From NCBI GenBank assembly GCA_964599635.1, contig CAZRGM010000042.1, positions 30,710-94,709 of the forward strand: 64,000 nt of DNA. Reading direction: 5' to 3'. Position 1 is the first letter of the stretch. Each line of letters starts with the position of its first letter. The stretch is from WJMT01 sp964599635. GTDB lineage: Bacteria; Acidobacteriota; Aminicenantia; Aminicenantales; Aminicenantaceae. Under the pieces are notes generated by a model. That model searched no databases and had not been told where the DNA came from. It was given only the letters and a program-made list of their open reading frames with translations. Of the stretch, positions 1 to 7,927 are shown piece by piece. A program made the position numbers and the translations under genes.

Positions 1-1
1 A

Positions 2-802
2 AACAGAATAAAATGGGAAATAAAAAAGGCAGAAAAAGAAAGAGACCTCTTAAATTTTGAAGAATCATGCTGGCAGGAGCTGAAAAAAACGCCGGAAGAA
101 GTGAAGAAGGGGATTACTCTCCCCGAAGCAGCTAACATAGATATTGAGAAATCTATTTCTGAAAACAGAGAAAACCTTGAAAAAATCGGCTCCGTAAACC
201 TTATGGCTGAAGACGAATACAACACCCAAAAAAAGAGATATGATTTTTTGGTCAATCAGAGACAAGACCTGCGTGAATCCATTGAGTCAACTAAAAAAGC
301 TATAAAAAAAATTGACAGCGAAAGCAAATCTCAATTTTTAAGCGCCTTGATCAAGGTCAATAAAAACTTTCAGGATATTTTTTCTGCCCTTTTTAATGGG
401 GGATATGCACAGATTAAGCTATCTGAGGAAGACAATCCTTTGGAAAGCGTATTAGAAATCACGGCTCAGCCTCCAGGAAAAAAAGTCAAAAATCTCACCC
501 TCCTCTCAGGAGGAGAAAAAACCCTGACCAGCCTTGCCTTCTTCTTCGCTTTGTTCCGGTACAAGCCCGCTCCCTTCTGTATTCTTGATGAAGTAGATGC
601 TGCCCTAGACGAAACGAATTTGAATCGATTTTTGAATTTAATGAAGGAGATCAAAACTCACACTCAGTTCATCATCATCACGCACAATTTCAAAACTATG
701 GAAGTGGCTGATTACATATATGGGACCGCTATGCCTGAGCCTAATATCACTCATGTTTACTCTGTAAAACTTAAGGAAAAACAAATTCTCAAAGATTCAT
801 GA
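2..802 (+). CDS. smc: Chromosome segregation protein SMC, C-terminal part (5' end outside window)
   Basis: This is the carboxy-terminal end of an SMC ATPase, which organises and segregates the chromosome in the condensin complex. The frame is open from base 2, so the gene begins before the window and only about 266 residues are visible. The first part is a lysine/glutamate-rich coiled coil. The head follows: the ABC signature LLSGGEKTLTSLAF, the Walker B/D-loop stretch CILDEVDAALDETN and the H-loop IIITHN. The internal ATG at 101 is not the true start, because the coiled coil continues upstream of it. The stop overlaps the 3' end of the convergent radical-SAM gene by 6 bp, so there is no room for a separate terminator. 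The order of motifs makes the assignment secure; RecN and SbcC are less likely because LSGGEK is followed by the SMC-style DEVDAALD. Confidence 0.95.
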   Translation, partial: NRIKWEIKKAEKERDLLNFEESCWQELKKTPEEVKKGITLPEAANIDIEKSISENRENLEKIGSVNLMAEDEYNTQKKRYDFLVNQRQDLRESIESTKKAIKKIDSESKSQFLSALIKVNKNFQDIFSALFNGGYAQIKLSEEDNPLESVLEITAQPPGKKVKNLTLLSGGEKTLTSLAFFFALFRYKPAPFCILDEVDAALDETNLNRFLNLMKEIKTHTQFIIITHNFKTMEVADYIYGTAMPEPNITHVYSVKLKEKQILKDS

Positions 803-2278
803 TAAGGAAAAAATTTTTCTTATTTTATGCTGCACATACTTTATAAAAAAAGCAAAATAAACAGTCACATCTTTTAAGGAAGAAATGGTCTTCAGGGCCG
901 TTTTTATTTTTGATAAGGAAATGATTTTTTTCTTTGATGAAGACCACATCATGACAAGCTCAGCGATTTGAAACCACGTGAGCCGGTCCTTAAATAAAGG
1001 GACATAACCCTGTGCAGAAGGAAGCACAAACACTTTCTTCATGGCCTTTTTCAGGGACCAGGAAAATCCTTCCGGAATGATTCCTTCCTTCCTGGCAATT
1101 TCCTCTAGAGGAGTCCCAGGATAAACATGAAGTATGGAAGCTGAAAATTCTGTATCTGGATTGATGGCTCTCAGTTTTTCCATCACTTTAATTGTTTCCT
1201 GAGCTTCATCCCAAGTTTCTGAGTAATGGGAAAAAATAAGAAAGGCATTGGGAATAAATCCTAATTCTTTCCCCCAACTCACAAATTGATAGGCTTTCTC
1301 TATCTCAAAATCCTTTTTTACGATCTTTTTCCTAACTCTGGGATTTCCAGCCTCAATTCCAAAATGGCCCCATTCCAAGCCTGCGGCTTTCATTTTTTCA
1401 AGGAGAGGCTTATCCACAATATCTATCCTGAACCCACTACAAAACTTGATATTGAGATTCCTTTCAAGTATAAGATCCATGATTCTGTGAACACGCTTGG
1501 CATTATAATTAAAGGTGTCATCATAGAACCAGATAAAATCAGTTCCATACTGATCGATGAGCTGCTCTATCTCATCGATAACTCTTTCCGGAGAATGGCC
1601 GCGCATTTTCCGTCCCCAATTCGAAGGAGTCGCACAAAAATAACAGTTGAACGGGCAACCTCTAGAGGTCATGACATTCTGAGCTTTTCGCCTCCGGCCG
1701 TCCCTTGTTTGTATGATGAAATTATATTTATCAATGGGAACCAGATGCCTCGCGGGATAGGGAAGCGTATCTAAATCTTCAATTTTTTCCCTTGCTCCCG
1801 TAAAAATGATTTTCCCATCCTTCCGAAACAAAAGGCCTTTAATGGGTGAGAGGTCTTTTCCAGAATCAACAGCCTCAGCCAGCTCCAAAATCGTTCTTTC
1901 TCCCTCTCCCAGAACCACAACATCCACATCTTTAATATGCTCTAAAGTATCCTCTTTAGCCATGGAAACATGGGGCCCTCCCAGAACTGTTACGATCTCA
2001 GGATTTATTTTTTTAGCAAGTGAAGCCAATTTAAAGCCGTCAAAACGGTTCTCAGTGGTGGTAGTGACCCCTAAGATCCTGGGATTAAATTCTTTGATTC
2101 TCTTCTCTATGTCTTTCCATTTGTAACCCAGAACATCAGCGGGAACCACCTCCACATCAATTCTTGCTTTTTCTAGAACAGCCGCCAAGGAAAGGATCCC
2201 CAACGGCGGCATGGATATTCCCTCTTCCCAGCGCTGGGCTACATATCCCTGAGGAGGGACAAACAATTGAAATCTCAT
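797..2278 (-). CDS. B12-binding domain / radical SAM protein
   Basis: The 493-residue protein has an N-terminal cobalamin-binding Rossmann-like domain (about residues 15-145, with GVTTTTENR, VLGGPHVSM and VVLGEGERT). A radical SAM domain follows, with the 4Fe-4S cysteines C208, C212 and C215 in GCPFNCYFC. This is the architecture of class B radical SAM methyltransferases and of the BchE/HpnJ-like group; the substrate cannot be told from sequence. No signal peptide is seen, so it is cytoplasmic. The C-terminal 100 residues are basic and hydrophobic and may contact membrane. It is transcribed divergently from the FecR/DUF6600 gene and converges on smc with a 6-bp overlap. No neighbour belongs to an obvious pathway with it, so the role stays open. 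Confidence 0.85.
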   Translation of the reverse strand: MRFQLFVPPQGYVAQRWEEGISMPPLGILSLAAVLEKARIDVEVVPADVLGYKWKDIEKRIKEFNPRILGVTTTTENRFDGFKLASLAKKINPEIVTVLGGPHVSMAKEDTLEHIKDVDVVVLGEGERTILELAEAVDSGKDLSPIKGLLFRKDGKIIFTGAREKIEDLDTLPYPARHLVPIDKYNFIIQTRDGRRRKAQNVMTSRGCPFNCYFCATPSNWGRKMRGHSPERVIDEIEQLIDQYGTDFIWFYDDTFNYNAKRVHRIMDLILERNLNIKFCSGFRIDIVDKPLLEKMKAAGLEWGHFGIEAGNPRVRKKIVKKDFEIEKAYQFVSWGKELGFIPNAFLIFSHYSETWDEAQETIKVMEKLRAINPDTEFSASILHVYPGTPLEEIARKEGIIPEGFSWSLKKAMKKVFVLPSAQGYVPLFKDRLTWFQIAELVMMWSSSKKKIISLSKIKTALKTISSLKDVTVYFAFFIKYVQHKIRKIFSLS

Positions 2279-2427
2279 TTTTTTTCTTCTGTATATATTA
2301 TCAGTTCGGTGAGAAATGTAAATTGAAAATTATGAAATGGGACGTAATAATGTATAGATTATGTCTCAACCGTCATCTTTTTATGACAGTAAAATCTCAT
2401 GTCTGATTTTATTTCAGGGGAAAAAAC

Positions 2428-2444
2428 TGGCATAAACATTGCAT
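2428..2444 (+). promoter_or_regulatory. Candidate sigma-54 (-24/-12) promoter
   Basis: The sequence TGGCATAAACATTGCAT matches the RpoN consensus: GG at -24 and GC at -12 separated by exactly 10 bases, with TGGCA and TTGCAT around them. A start about 12 bases beyond the GC would fall near 2454, directly before the Shine-Dalgarno GGAGGA (2455-2460) and the ATG at 2469. The fit of promoter, short leader and ribosome site is the main support. No enhancer site was identified. Confidence 0.55.
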
Positions 2445-2468
2445 AACTCATGTTGGAGGAGAAAAGAA

Positions 2469-4145
2469 ATGAGAAGACTCACTTGCCTAATCCTTTCCCT
2501 ATTTCTCTTTTTCTCCTTGTCCTATGGCGAAAAAGCCCTGTATAACGAGCAATCCCTAGCAAGGTTGAGCTGCACAACAGGCAACACATTTATCCAGAAA
2601 TCGGGGGACCTCGCCTATGAAGAAGGAGTGGTCAATATGCCGATTGCTGAAGGAGACCGGATCAACACCACTGAAGGGAGAGCGGAAATATATATAGGAA
2701 ACGGAAATTATGTGAGGCTTGATTTCAACACTAAAGTAGACTTCACCAAACTTCCTTCCCTAGAGAGTGACCTTATCCAAATCAAACTCTGGACTGGAAA
2801 TGTCATTATAAGCCTCGAATCACTTTATAGAGAAAAAAATATCGAAATACACACGACTGATATCTCCCTATACATCTTAGACCAGGGGCTCTACAGAATA
2901 AATGTCAAAGATAATGAGAACACAGAGATTTTCGTTCACGAAGGAATCGCCGAAGCAGCAGGAATCTCGGAATCCAACCTGCTCAAAGACGGTCAAAAAC
3001 TGGAGGCTCAACAAGGATACCCTGTAGAACCACCGCTGGAATTCATCACCGAGTCATTAGACAGCTTCTATGAATGGAGCACTCAGAGAGATTCCATACA
3101 AAAACAGCACTTTGCAAAAAAATATCTTCCTCTGGAACTTGATGATTTTGAATATGAGCTAAATAGGTATGGTCACTGGAATCACATGCCTTCGTATGGT
3201 TATGTTTGGGTCCCCAGCGGAATCGAACCAAACTGGCGTCCTTATTATCATGGACGGTGGTTGTGGTATCCGATTTGCGGCTGGACATGGCTTCCCTATG
3301 AGCCGTGGGGATGGGTCACTTTCCATTACGGACGCTGGCACTGGAGCTTGAACCTGGGATGGTACTGGATCCCCACAGTCAGATGGGGACCTGCCTGGGT
3401 GAGATGGTATCAATGGAACGATTATTGGGCTTGGGTCCCTATGAATTATTATGGACATCCCGTGGTCATTATCAATAATTTATTTTACCCAAAATATAAC
3501 CACAACACTTATCCCTCTGACTCCAGAGCTTTAACAGTCGTTCATAAAGATCAACTCAGATCAAAAAATTTATCTAAAACAGTGGTCAATCCTTCCTCTC
3601 TGAGAGAGCTGGAGAATAAAAAGTTTTATCCCAGCACCCCTTTAGTTAAGGATTTTCCAAAATCGATCACCATAGAAAAATTAGATGCCCAAAAAGTATT
3701 CCTACATCACGGTGAAAGTCAACTGAATAAGAATGATCTTAGACCTTCCAAAGCTCTATCTGAAGACAAATCAAATTCCTCTCTAAAAAATTTCAGAGAC
3801 CCCATTCATGGAAAAACAGAGATCAAAGAATTTGGATATCCTTCTTCTCTAAGGAAAAAAATTGAAAATTACATAACCGATAAAGATTCAAAGCCCATAG
3901 TGAATTCCCCATCTATTGTGGAAAAAGCCTTCAAATATTTCTCCAGTGGTAAAACTCAATACATCAAAAGCCGAACAGATCCTGTTACAAGAAAAAGTTC
4001 CTCCAAAATAACCTCTTCTTCTATCAAACGATCTCCATCCATATCCAGAACAAATCAATCAGTCTCAAAAAACCAAACAAAAAGGGCTGTCTCCAAAACA
4101 AGAAAAAGTTCAGGTTCGCAAACGGCAAAAAAGAAAAAGAAATAA
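2469..4145 (+). CDS. Secreted FecR-domain / DUF6600-like Trp-Tyr-rich protein
   Basis: The start is set at 2469, where GGAGGA lies 8 bases upstream; the open frame back to 2439 runs through the promoter. The protein is 558 residues. Residues 1-20 form a signal peptide ending near SYG. A FecR-like beta domain (about 40-150) resembles the one in which a surface charge is measured in FecR proteins. Residues about 225-335 are extraordinarily rich in W, Y, G and P, with repeated units such as YGHW, YGYVWVP and GWTWLPYEPWGW, as in the DUF6600 family. The last 150 residues are a Ser/Lys-rich low-complexity tail ending in KKKKK. Function is unknown; an envelope or surface role is inferred from the export signal. 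Its sigma-54-type promoter implies conditional expression. Confidence 0.8.
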   Translation: MRRLTCLILSLFLFFSLSYGEKALYNEQSLARLSCTTGNTFIQKSGDLAYEEGVVNMPIAEGDRINTTEGRAEIYIGNGNYVRLDFNTKVDFTKLPSLESDLIQIKLWTGNVIISLESLYREKNIEIHTTDISLYILDQGLYRINVKDNENTEIFVHEGIAEAAGISESNLLKDGQKLEAQQGYPVEPPLEFITESLDSFYEWSTQRDSIQKQHFAKKYLPLELDDFEYELNRYGHWNHMPSYGYVWVPSGIEPNWRPYYHGRWLWYPICGWTWLPYEPWGWVTFHYGRWHWSLNLGWYWIPTVRWGPAWVRWYQWNDYWAWVPMNYYGHPVVIINNLFYPKYNHNTYPSDSRALTVVHKDQLRSKNLSKTVVNPSSLRELENKKFYPSTPLVKDFPKSITIEKLDAQKVFLHHGESQLNKNDLRPSKALSEDKSNSSLKNFRDPIHGKTEIKEFGYPSSLRKKIENYITDKDSKPIVNSPSIVEKAFKYFSSGKTQYIKSRTDPVTRKSSSKITSSSIKRSPSISRTNQSVSKNQTKRAVSKTRKSSGSQTAKKKKK

Positions 4146-4156
4146 ACAGTCCTGGC

Positions 4157-6673
4157 TTATTTATCCTTCACCAATGCATAGTAATCATAAGTCATCATAT
4201 GGTCTTCATAGGAACAGAATCGATTGGGTTCAGTTCCTGGTATAAAAACCTCTTGAATGATAAATTGAGGAGAACAAATGGGCGTGGACAGCAGCCCTGT
4301 TTTATAATCGATATTGACAAAAGAAAGATTAGGAGGGACAGGAAATTTCCTTTCTTCATATTCTACTCCCTCCTCCTCGGCAGCCTTTTTCTTTTCTTCT
4401 ATGATTTTGGAGAAAAAATCGATCCATGCAGGAAGCGCAGCCTCAGCCCCAGACTGCCTATCTCCAATAGATATCCTTCCCTCCCGGTGGCCTACCCATA
4501 CCCCGGCACACAGATCCGGAGAAAAACCCATAAACCATGCATCAGAATGATCGTCAGTCGTTCCGGTCTTGCCTGCCAAAGGCATTTCCAATGAGCCAGC
4601 CCTCCAAGCTGTGCCTCTTTTGACAACTCCTCGGAGCAATGAAGTCATGATATAAGCGATTTGAGGGGATATCACATGATGAGCCTCCACCCTGGCCTGT
4701 TCCAGAACATTGCCTTGTCTATCCTCGATCCTTTTAATAAAATAAGGTTCTATGCGTACGCCCTGGTTGGGAAAAACCGTAAAAGCAGAGACAAGCTCAA
4801 TCATCTTCACTTCAAAAGCACCCAAAGCTAGAGACAGGTAAGGTAGAATATTTGAACTCAATCCAAATACTTTGCAGTACTTCACTCCTTCCTGTGGGGA
4901 AATATGATCAAGGAGTTTCGCAGTAACTATATTCCTGGATTCCTCAAGACCTCTTCTTAAAGTAACTCTTCCTTTATATTTTTCATCATAATTGGGGGGA
5001 TCCCAAATCTTCCCCGACCACTTATCCTTAAATTTCATAGGCTCATCAATAAACGTACTGGCTGGTGTCAGCCCATTTTCTAAACCGGCTGTATACAAGA
5101 TAGGTTTTATGACAGAACCAGACTGCCTCATGGCTTGAGTCGCATTATTCCATTCACTCCTCTGAAAAGAATAGCCCCCTACCATGGCTTTGACCTGACC
5201 TGTTTGAGGCTCGATCACTAAAAACGCACCCTCCAGTTCAGGTTCCTGGTCTAGAGAAGCCTGAAAAGACTTGTTCTCATCATCAAGGCTGTTAAGCCGC
5301 ACATGAATGATATCACCCTCTCGGATGAGCCTTTCCAGATTTCTTGTTCCTGTCCAGTTAATATCTTTATTTGTTATTTTCCCAATATAATCTTTGACTT
5401 TGGTCTCAGCCTCACGAAAGGATACTTTCAACACCACGGCTTCCACCACTTCCTCAGGCTTTATTTCAGGCCTCCTCCAGTCCATTAAATAGGATTTCCC
5501 GCTTTCTTCATCCTTAAAGGGTCCTTCAATTTCCCAAAGTTTCTCCTCCTCTACGCCCATATCCAAACAGTTTGCTTTATCATCCCTCCATCCCTGTCTT
5601 TTATCCAGGATCCGGAGCTGTGTTCTTAAAGCTTTTTCTGCATACTCCTGCAGCTTCATATCCATCGTGGTGTAGACGCCCAATCCTCCATGATACAAAG
5701 CCTCAGCCCCATAATTATCGTATAAATATTTCCTAACTTCTTCTCTAAAATAGGCAGCAAATTTTGAATTTTCCCTATGAAGGGGGAGAACATTCAATCC
5801 TTGTTTTTTAACTTCCTCTGCCTGTTCCTCAGTGACATATTTTTCTCCAAGCATTCTGTTGATGACATGATTTCTTCTCCGCAGCGTCAGATCATAATTT
5901 CTATAAGGAGAATAATTGGCAGGACTTCTAAAAATCCCTGTTATCATCGCTGATTCAGCCAGATCGAGCTCTGAAACACTTTTATCAAAATACAGCTGAG
6001 CTGCGGCTTCAATTCCGTAAGCACCGTGCCCAAGATTGAATTGATTGCAGTACATGGTCAAGATCTCTTGTTTAGAATAATTCTTTTCCAGCTGGAGTGC
6101 CAGGATCCACTCTTTCAGCTTCCGGCTTAAAAGCTGTCTTCTGTGAAGGAGAAGTCCCCTCACCAACTGCTGGCTTAAAGTGCTACCTCCATGAAGTTTC
6201 CGGGGCGAAAATATCAATTTTATATCCTCTTTGATCGCTCTGAGAATCCCTAAAAAGTCAATCCCATTGTGACGATAGAACCGGGGGTCTTCAGTCGCTA
6301 TGATCGCATTTTTTAAATGCTCCGGGATATCCTCATATTGGACCTCAATCCTTTTCTGAAAGGCATATTCTCCCATAATCTCTCCATCATTCGAATAAAG
6401 ATAGGTGATGATGCTCGGTTTTAACTCCTCCAGAGTAGAGATATCGGGGAGATTCTGCAAAATAGCTCTATACACGCCTATAGAGATACCCAGCCCGCAT
6501 ACACATAGAACAGCTGCAGCTGTGAGAACCCACTTAATTATTTTTTTATTCCTCTTTTCCCCTGATTTTTCTTTTTTGGGAAATATCTTTTTTAAGCTTA
6601 TGCCCTTAAATTTTAACTTGGGGATCTTGAGGATTATTTTCCTGTCTTTCTTCTCGTCTTTCTGTTCAACCAT
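4157..6673 (-). CDS. mrcA: Penicillin-binding protein 1A (bifunctional glycosyltransferase/transpeptidase)
   Basis: This class A PBP polymerises lipid II and cross-links peptidoglycan in the periplasm. The 838-residue protein starts with a basic cytoplasmic tail and one membrane anchor (about 47-70). The GT51 glycosyltransferase follows, with catalytic E128 in ATEDPRFYRHNGID and the motif GGSTLSQQL. A PcsB/OB-like insert leads to the transpeptidase: nucleophile S520 and K523 in SGSVIKP, then SRN, then KTGTTDDHSDAWF. All catalytic motifs are intact and the length is normal for PBP1A. The ATG at 6673 has AGGAT just upstream. It converges on the DUF6600 gene with 11 bases between stops. One copy of the intergenic repeat family lies 97 bp upstream of its start. 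Confidence 0.95.
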   Translation of the reverse strand: MVEQKDEKKDRKIILKIPKLKFKGISLKKIFPKKEKSGEKRNKKIIKWVLTAAAVLCVCGLGISIGVYRAILQNLPDISTLEELKPSIITYLYSNDGEIMGEYAFQKRIEVQYEDIPEHLKNAIIATEDPRFYRHNGIDFLGILRAIKEDIKLIFSPRKLHGGSTLSQQLVRGLLLHRRQLLSRKLKEWILALQLEKNYSKQEILTMYCNQFNLGHGAYGIEAAAQLYFDKSVSELDLAESAMITGIFRSPANYSPYRNYDLTLRRRNHVINRMLGEKYVTEEQAEEVKKQGLNVLPLHRENSKFAAYFREEVRKYLYDNYGAEALYHGGLGVYTTMDMKLQEYAEKALRTQLRILDKRQGWRDDKANCLDMGVEEEKLWEIEGPFKDEESGKSYLMDWRRPEIKPEEVVEAVVLKVSFREAETKVKDYIGKITNKDINWTGTRNLERLIREGDIIHVRLNSLDDENKSFQASLDQEPELEGAFLVIEPQTGQVKAMVGGYSFQRSEWNNATQAMRQSGSVIKPILYTAGLENGLTPASTFIDEPMKFKDKWSGKIWDPPNYDEKYKGRVTLRRGLEESRNIVTAKLLDHISPQEGVKYCKVFGLSSNILPYLSLALGAFEVKMIELVSAFTVFPNQGVRIEPYFIKRIEDRQGNVLEQARVEAHHVISPQIAYIMTSLLRGVVKRGTAWRAGSLEMPLAGKTGTTDDHSDAWFMGFSPDLCAGVWVGHREGRISIGDRQSGAEAALPAWIDFFSKIIEEKKKAAEEEGVEYEERKFPVPPNLSFVNIDYKTGLLSTPICSPQFIIQEVFIPGTEPNRFCSYEDHMMTYDYYALVKDK

Positions 6674-6769
6674 AATCTATCCTGATTTTATCCTAAACTC
6701 TTCATAAAAATATAACAGAAATTTCTTCTCCAGTCTATCCTAAGATATCTCCTCTACTCTCAACCTAAT

Positions 6770-7027
6770 TATCCTGACCTATTTATAAAAAAATGGCGAT
6801 GTTTTAATAATTCATTTCGTTTCAGCGAGTTACAAGACTTTTTTAAAAATAATGACTTGAATATTTTTTCTGTTTGCATTTTTATTTTAACCGCCATTTT
6901 TTTACCCTTAAGGCGAACCGATCTCACTGCATCTGCTTCGTACCAAGGCATTCGTAGTAAAGGACCACGACTTCATGCCCTGTGCCTCGCATCTCCAGCA
7001 AGCTCGACTTGTTCATCATCCAGGTTA
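6770..7027. repeat. Intergenic inverted-repeat element, copy A (258 bp)
   Basis: This is a full-length member of a dispersed repeat family. The outer ends are imperfect inverted repeats of about 16 bp. Inside, a 13-bp perfect inverted repeat (6786-6798 and 6892-6904, taaaaaaatggcg) encloses a 93-bp AT-rich core. A well-conserved right part follows (about 6905-7027) containing GCATCTGCTTCGTACCA. It lies between tmk and PBP1A, with its left end 97 bp from the PBP1A start codon. The short open frame across it reads as peptide only by chance. Similar copies are at 28815-29038 and 52387-52644, and reduced ones are listed separately. Confidence 0.8.
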
Positions 7028-7087
7028 TTAATTCCCGATTCACAATTCACTTCTTTTCAATGCAATAAACGCAAAAAATAGGTGAAA

Positions 7088-7108
7088 AGGTATTGTGTAC
7101 CTGTTTTT
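7088..7108 (-). terminator. Small hairpin terminator after tmk
   Basis: AGGTA (7088-7092) and TACCT (7098-7102) form a short stem with a five-base loop directly after the tmk stop. It is followed on the minus strand by four T and on the plus strand by five T, so it could act in both directions. The stem is only 5 bp, so this is tentative. Confidence 0.35.
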
Positions 7109-7739
7109 AGAGGTCTTTAATCCGAGCCATGACAATACTTTCAATCTCTGAAAACAGTTTTTCTTTGGTGTCCCGGCCGTTGAGATGAATGATATTCTCC
7201 CCAGAGAAACGTTTGAATATTTCCCCCACTTTTTCCAAATAATCTTCTCTTTCAAAAAGTCTATCTTTTTTCTTCCTCTTTTTAATCCGGCTCAATCCTG
7301 TTCCGGCATCTATATCCAGGATGATGACAAGGTCCGGAGAAACAGCTATCTTATCATTTTTTCTTTTGATCTCATTGAGATCAATCCCTTTGACGCTTTG
7401 ATAGGCCATGGTTGAAAAATAATACCGATCCAGGATTACTATTTTTTTCTTTTTTAAGGCAGGCTTGATATTCAACCTTACATTCTCTTCTCTATCTTTT
7501 TGAAAAAGTTCAAATTCTTGTTCGGGCGTTAACCCATGGGGGTAACGTGCCTTCTCCTTAATCATTCTTCCCCAACGTCCCTCAGTGGGTTCTTTTAGAT
7601 AAACCGCTTCAAACCCTTTCTCACTAAGCCCTTGGACCAACCTCTCTGCCTGAGTCGTTTTCCCACATCCATCAATGCCTTCCAGAACAATAAGAAAGCC
7701 TCTTTTCAACCGTTCATACTTCCCTTGTCCTCTTTTCAT
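7107..7739 (-). CDS. tmk: Thymidylate kinase
   Basis: The enzyme phosphorylates dTMP to dTDP in the cytoplasm. The 210-residue protein begins with about 14 basic residues and then the P-loop EGIDGCGKTTQAERL. The DRYYFSTMAYQ segment is the TMPK DR(Y/F) nucleotide-binding motif. A basic lid region with RIKKRKKKDR resembles the LID that supplies arginines for catalysis. Length is typical for the family. It is transcribed alone, with a hairpin at its end, and is divergent from the HtrA gene. The ATG at 7739 is kept because the protein alignment starts a few residues later and no better start is visible. Confidence 0.93.
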   Translation of the reverse strand: MKRGQGKYERLKRGFLIVLEGIDGCGKTTQAERLVQGLSEKGFEAVYLKEPTEGRWGRMIKEKARYPHGLTPEQEFELFQKDREENVRLNIKPALKKKKIVILDRYYFSTMAYQSVKGIDLNEIKRKNDKIAVSPDLVIILDIDAGTGLSRIKKRKKKDRLFEREDYLEKVGEIFKRFSGENIIHLNGRDTKEKLFSEIESIVMARIKDL

Positions 7740-7927
7740 CCCGACTAATCATAGACAAGTTATGTTTGTCTGTCCACAATTTTATGCAACTTTTTTGGAT
7801 GATATGAGTTTTAAAAACCTAAAGATCATTGAAGAAAAAGACCAAATATGTTAATTTAAATAAAAGATTTCATATATAATTATTATCATCTTACGTGGAA
7901 AATAGTTTTAAATAGGAGAAAACAACC

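Noticed and set aside
797..802. Overlap of smc and the radical SAM gene as a fusion or frameshift
   Set aside because: It is a six-base convergent tail overlap with both proteins complete at their C-termini.
1286..1774. 162-codon antisense frame in the radical SAM gene
   Set aside because: It is the shadow of a clear coding frame with intact catalytic cysteines.
2439..2468. Ten extra N-terminal codons of the DUF6600 gene
   Set aside because: They lie in the promoter, before the Shine-Dalgarno, and would spoil the signal peptide.
6769..6951. Short frames inside repeat copies A, B and C that read similar peptides (EADAVR, GKKMA)
   Set aside because: The similarity follows from the DNA repeat. 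The core is inverted in copy C, which breaks the frame, so no protein is conserved.
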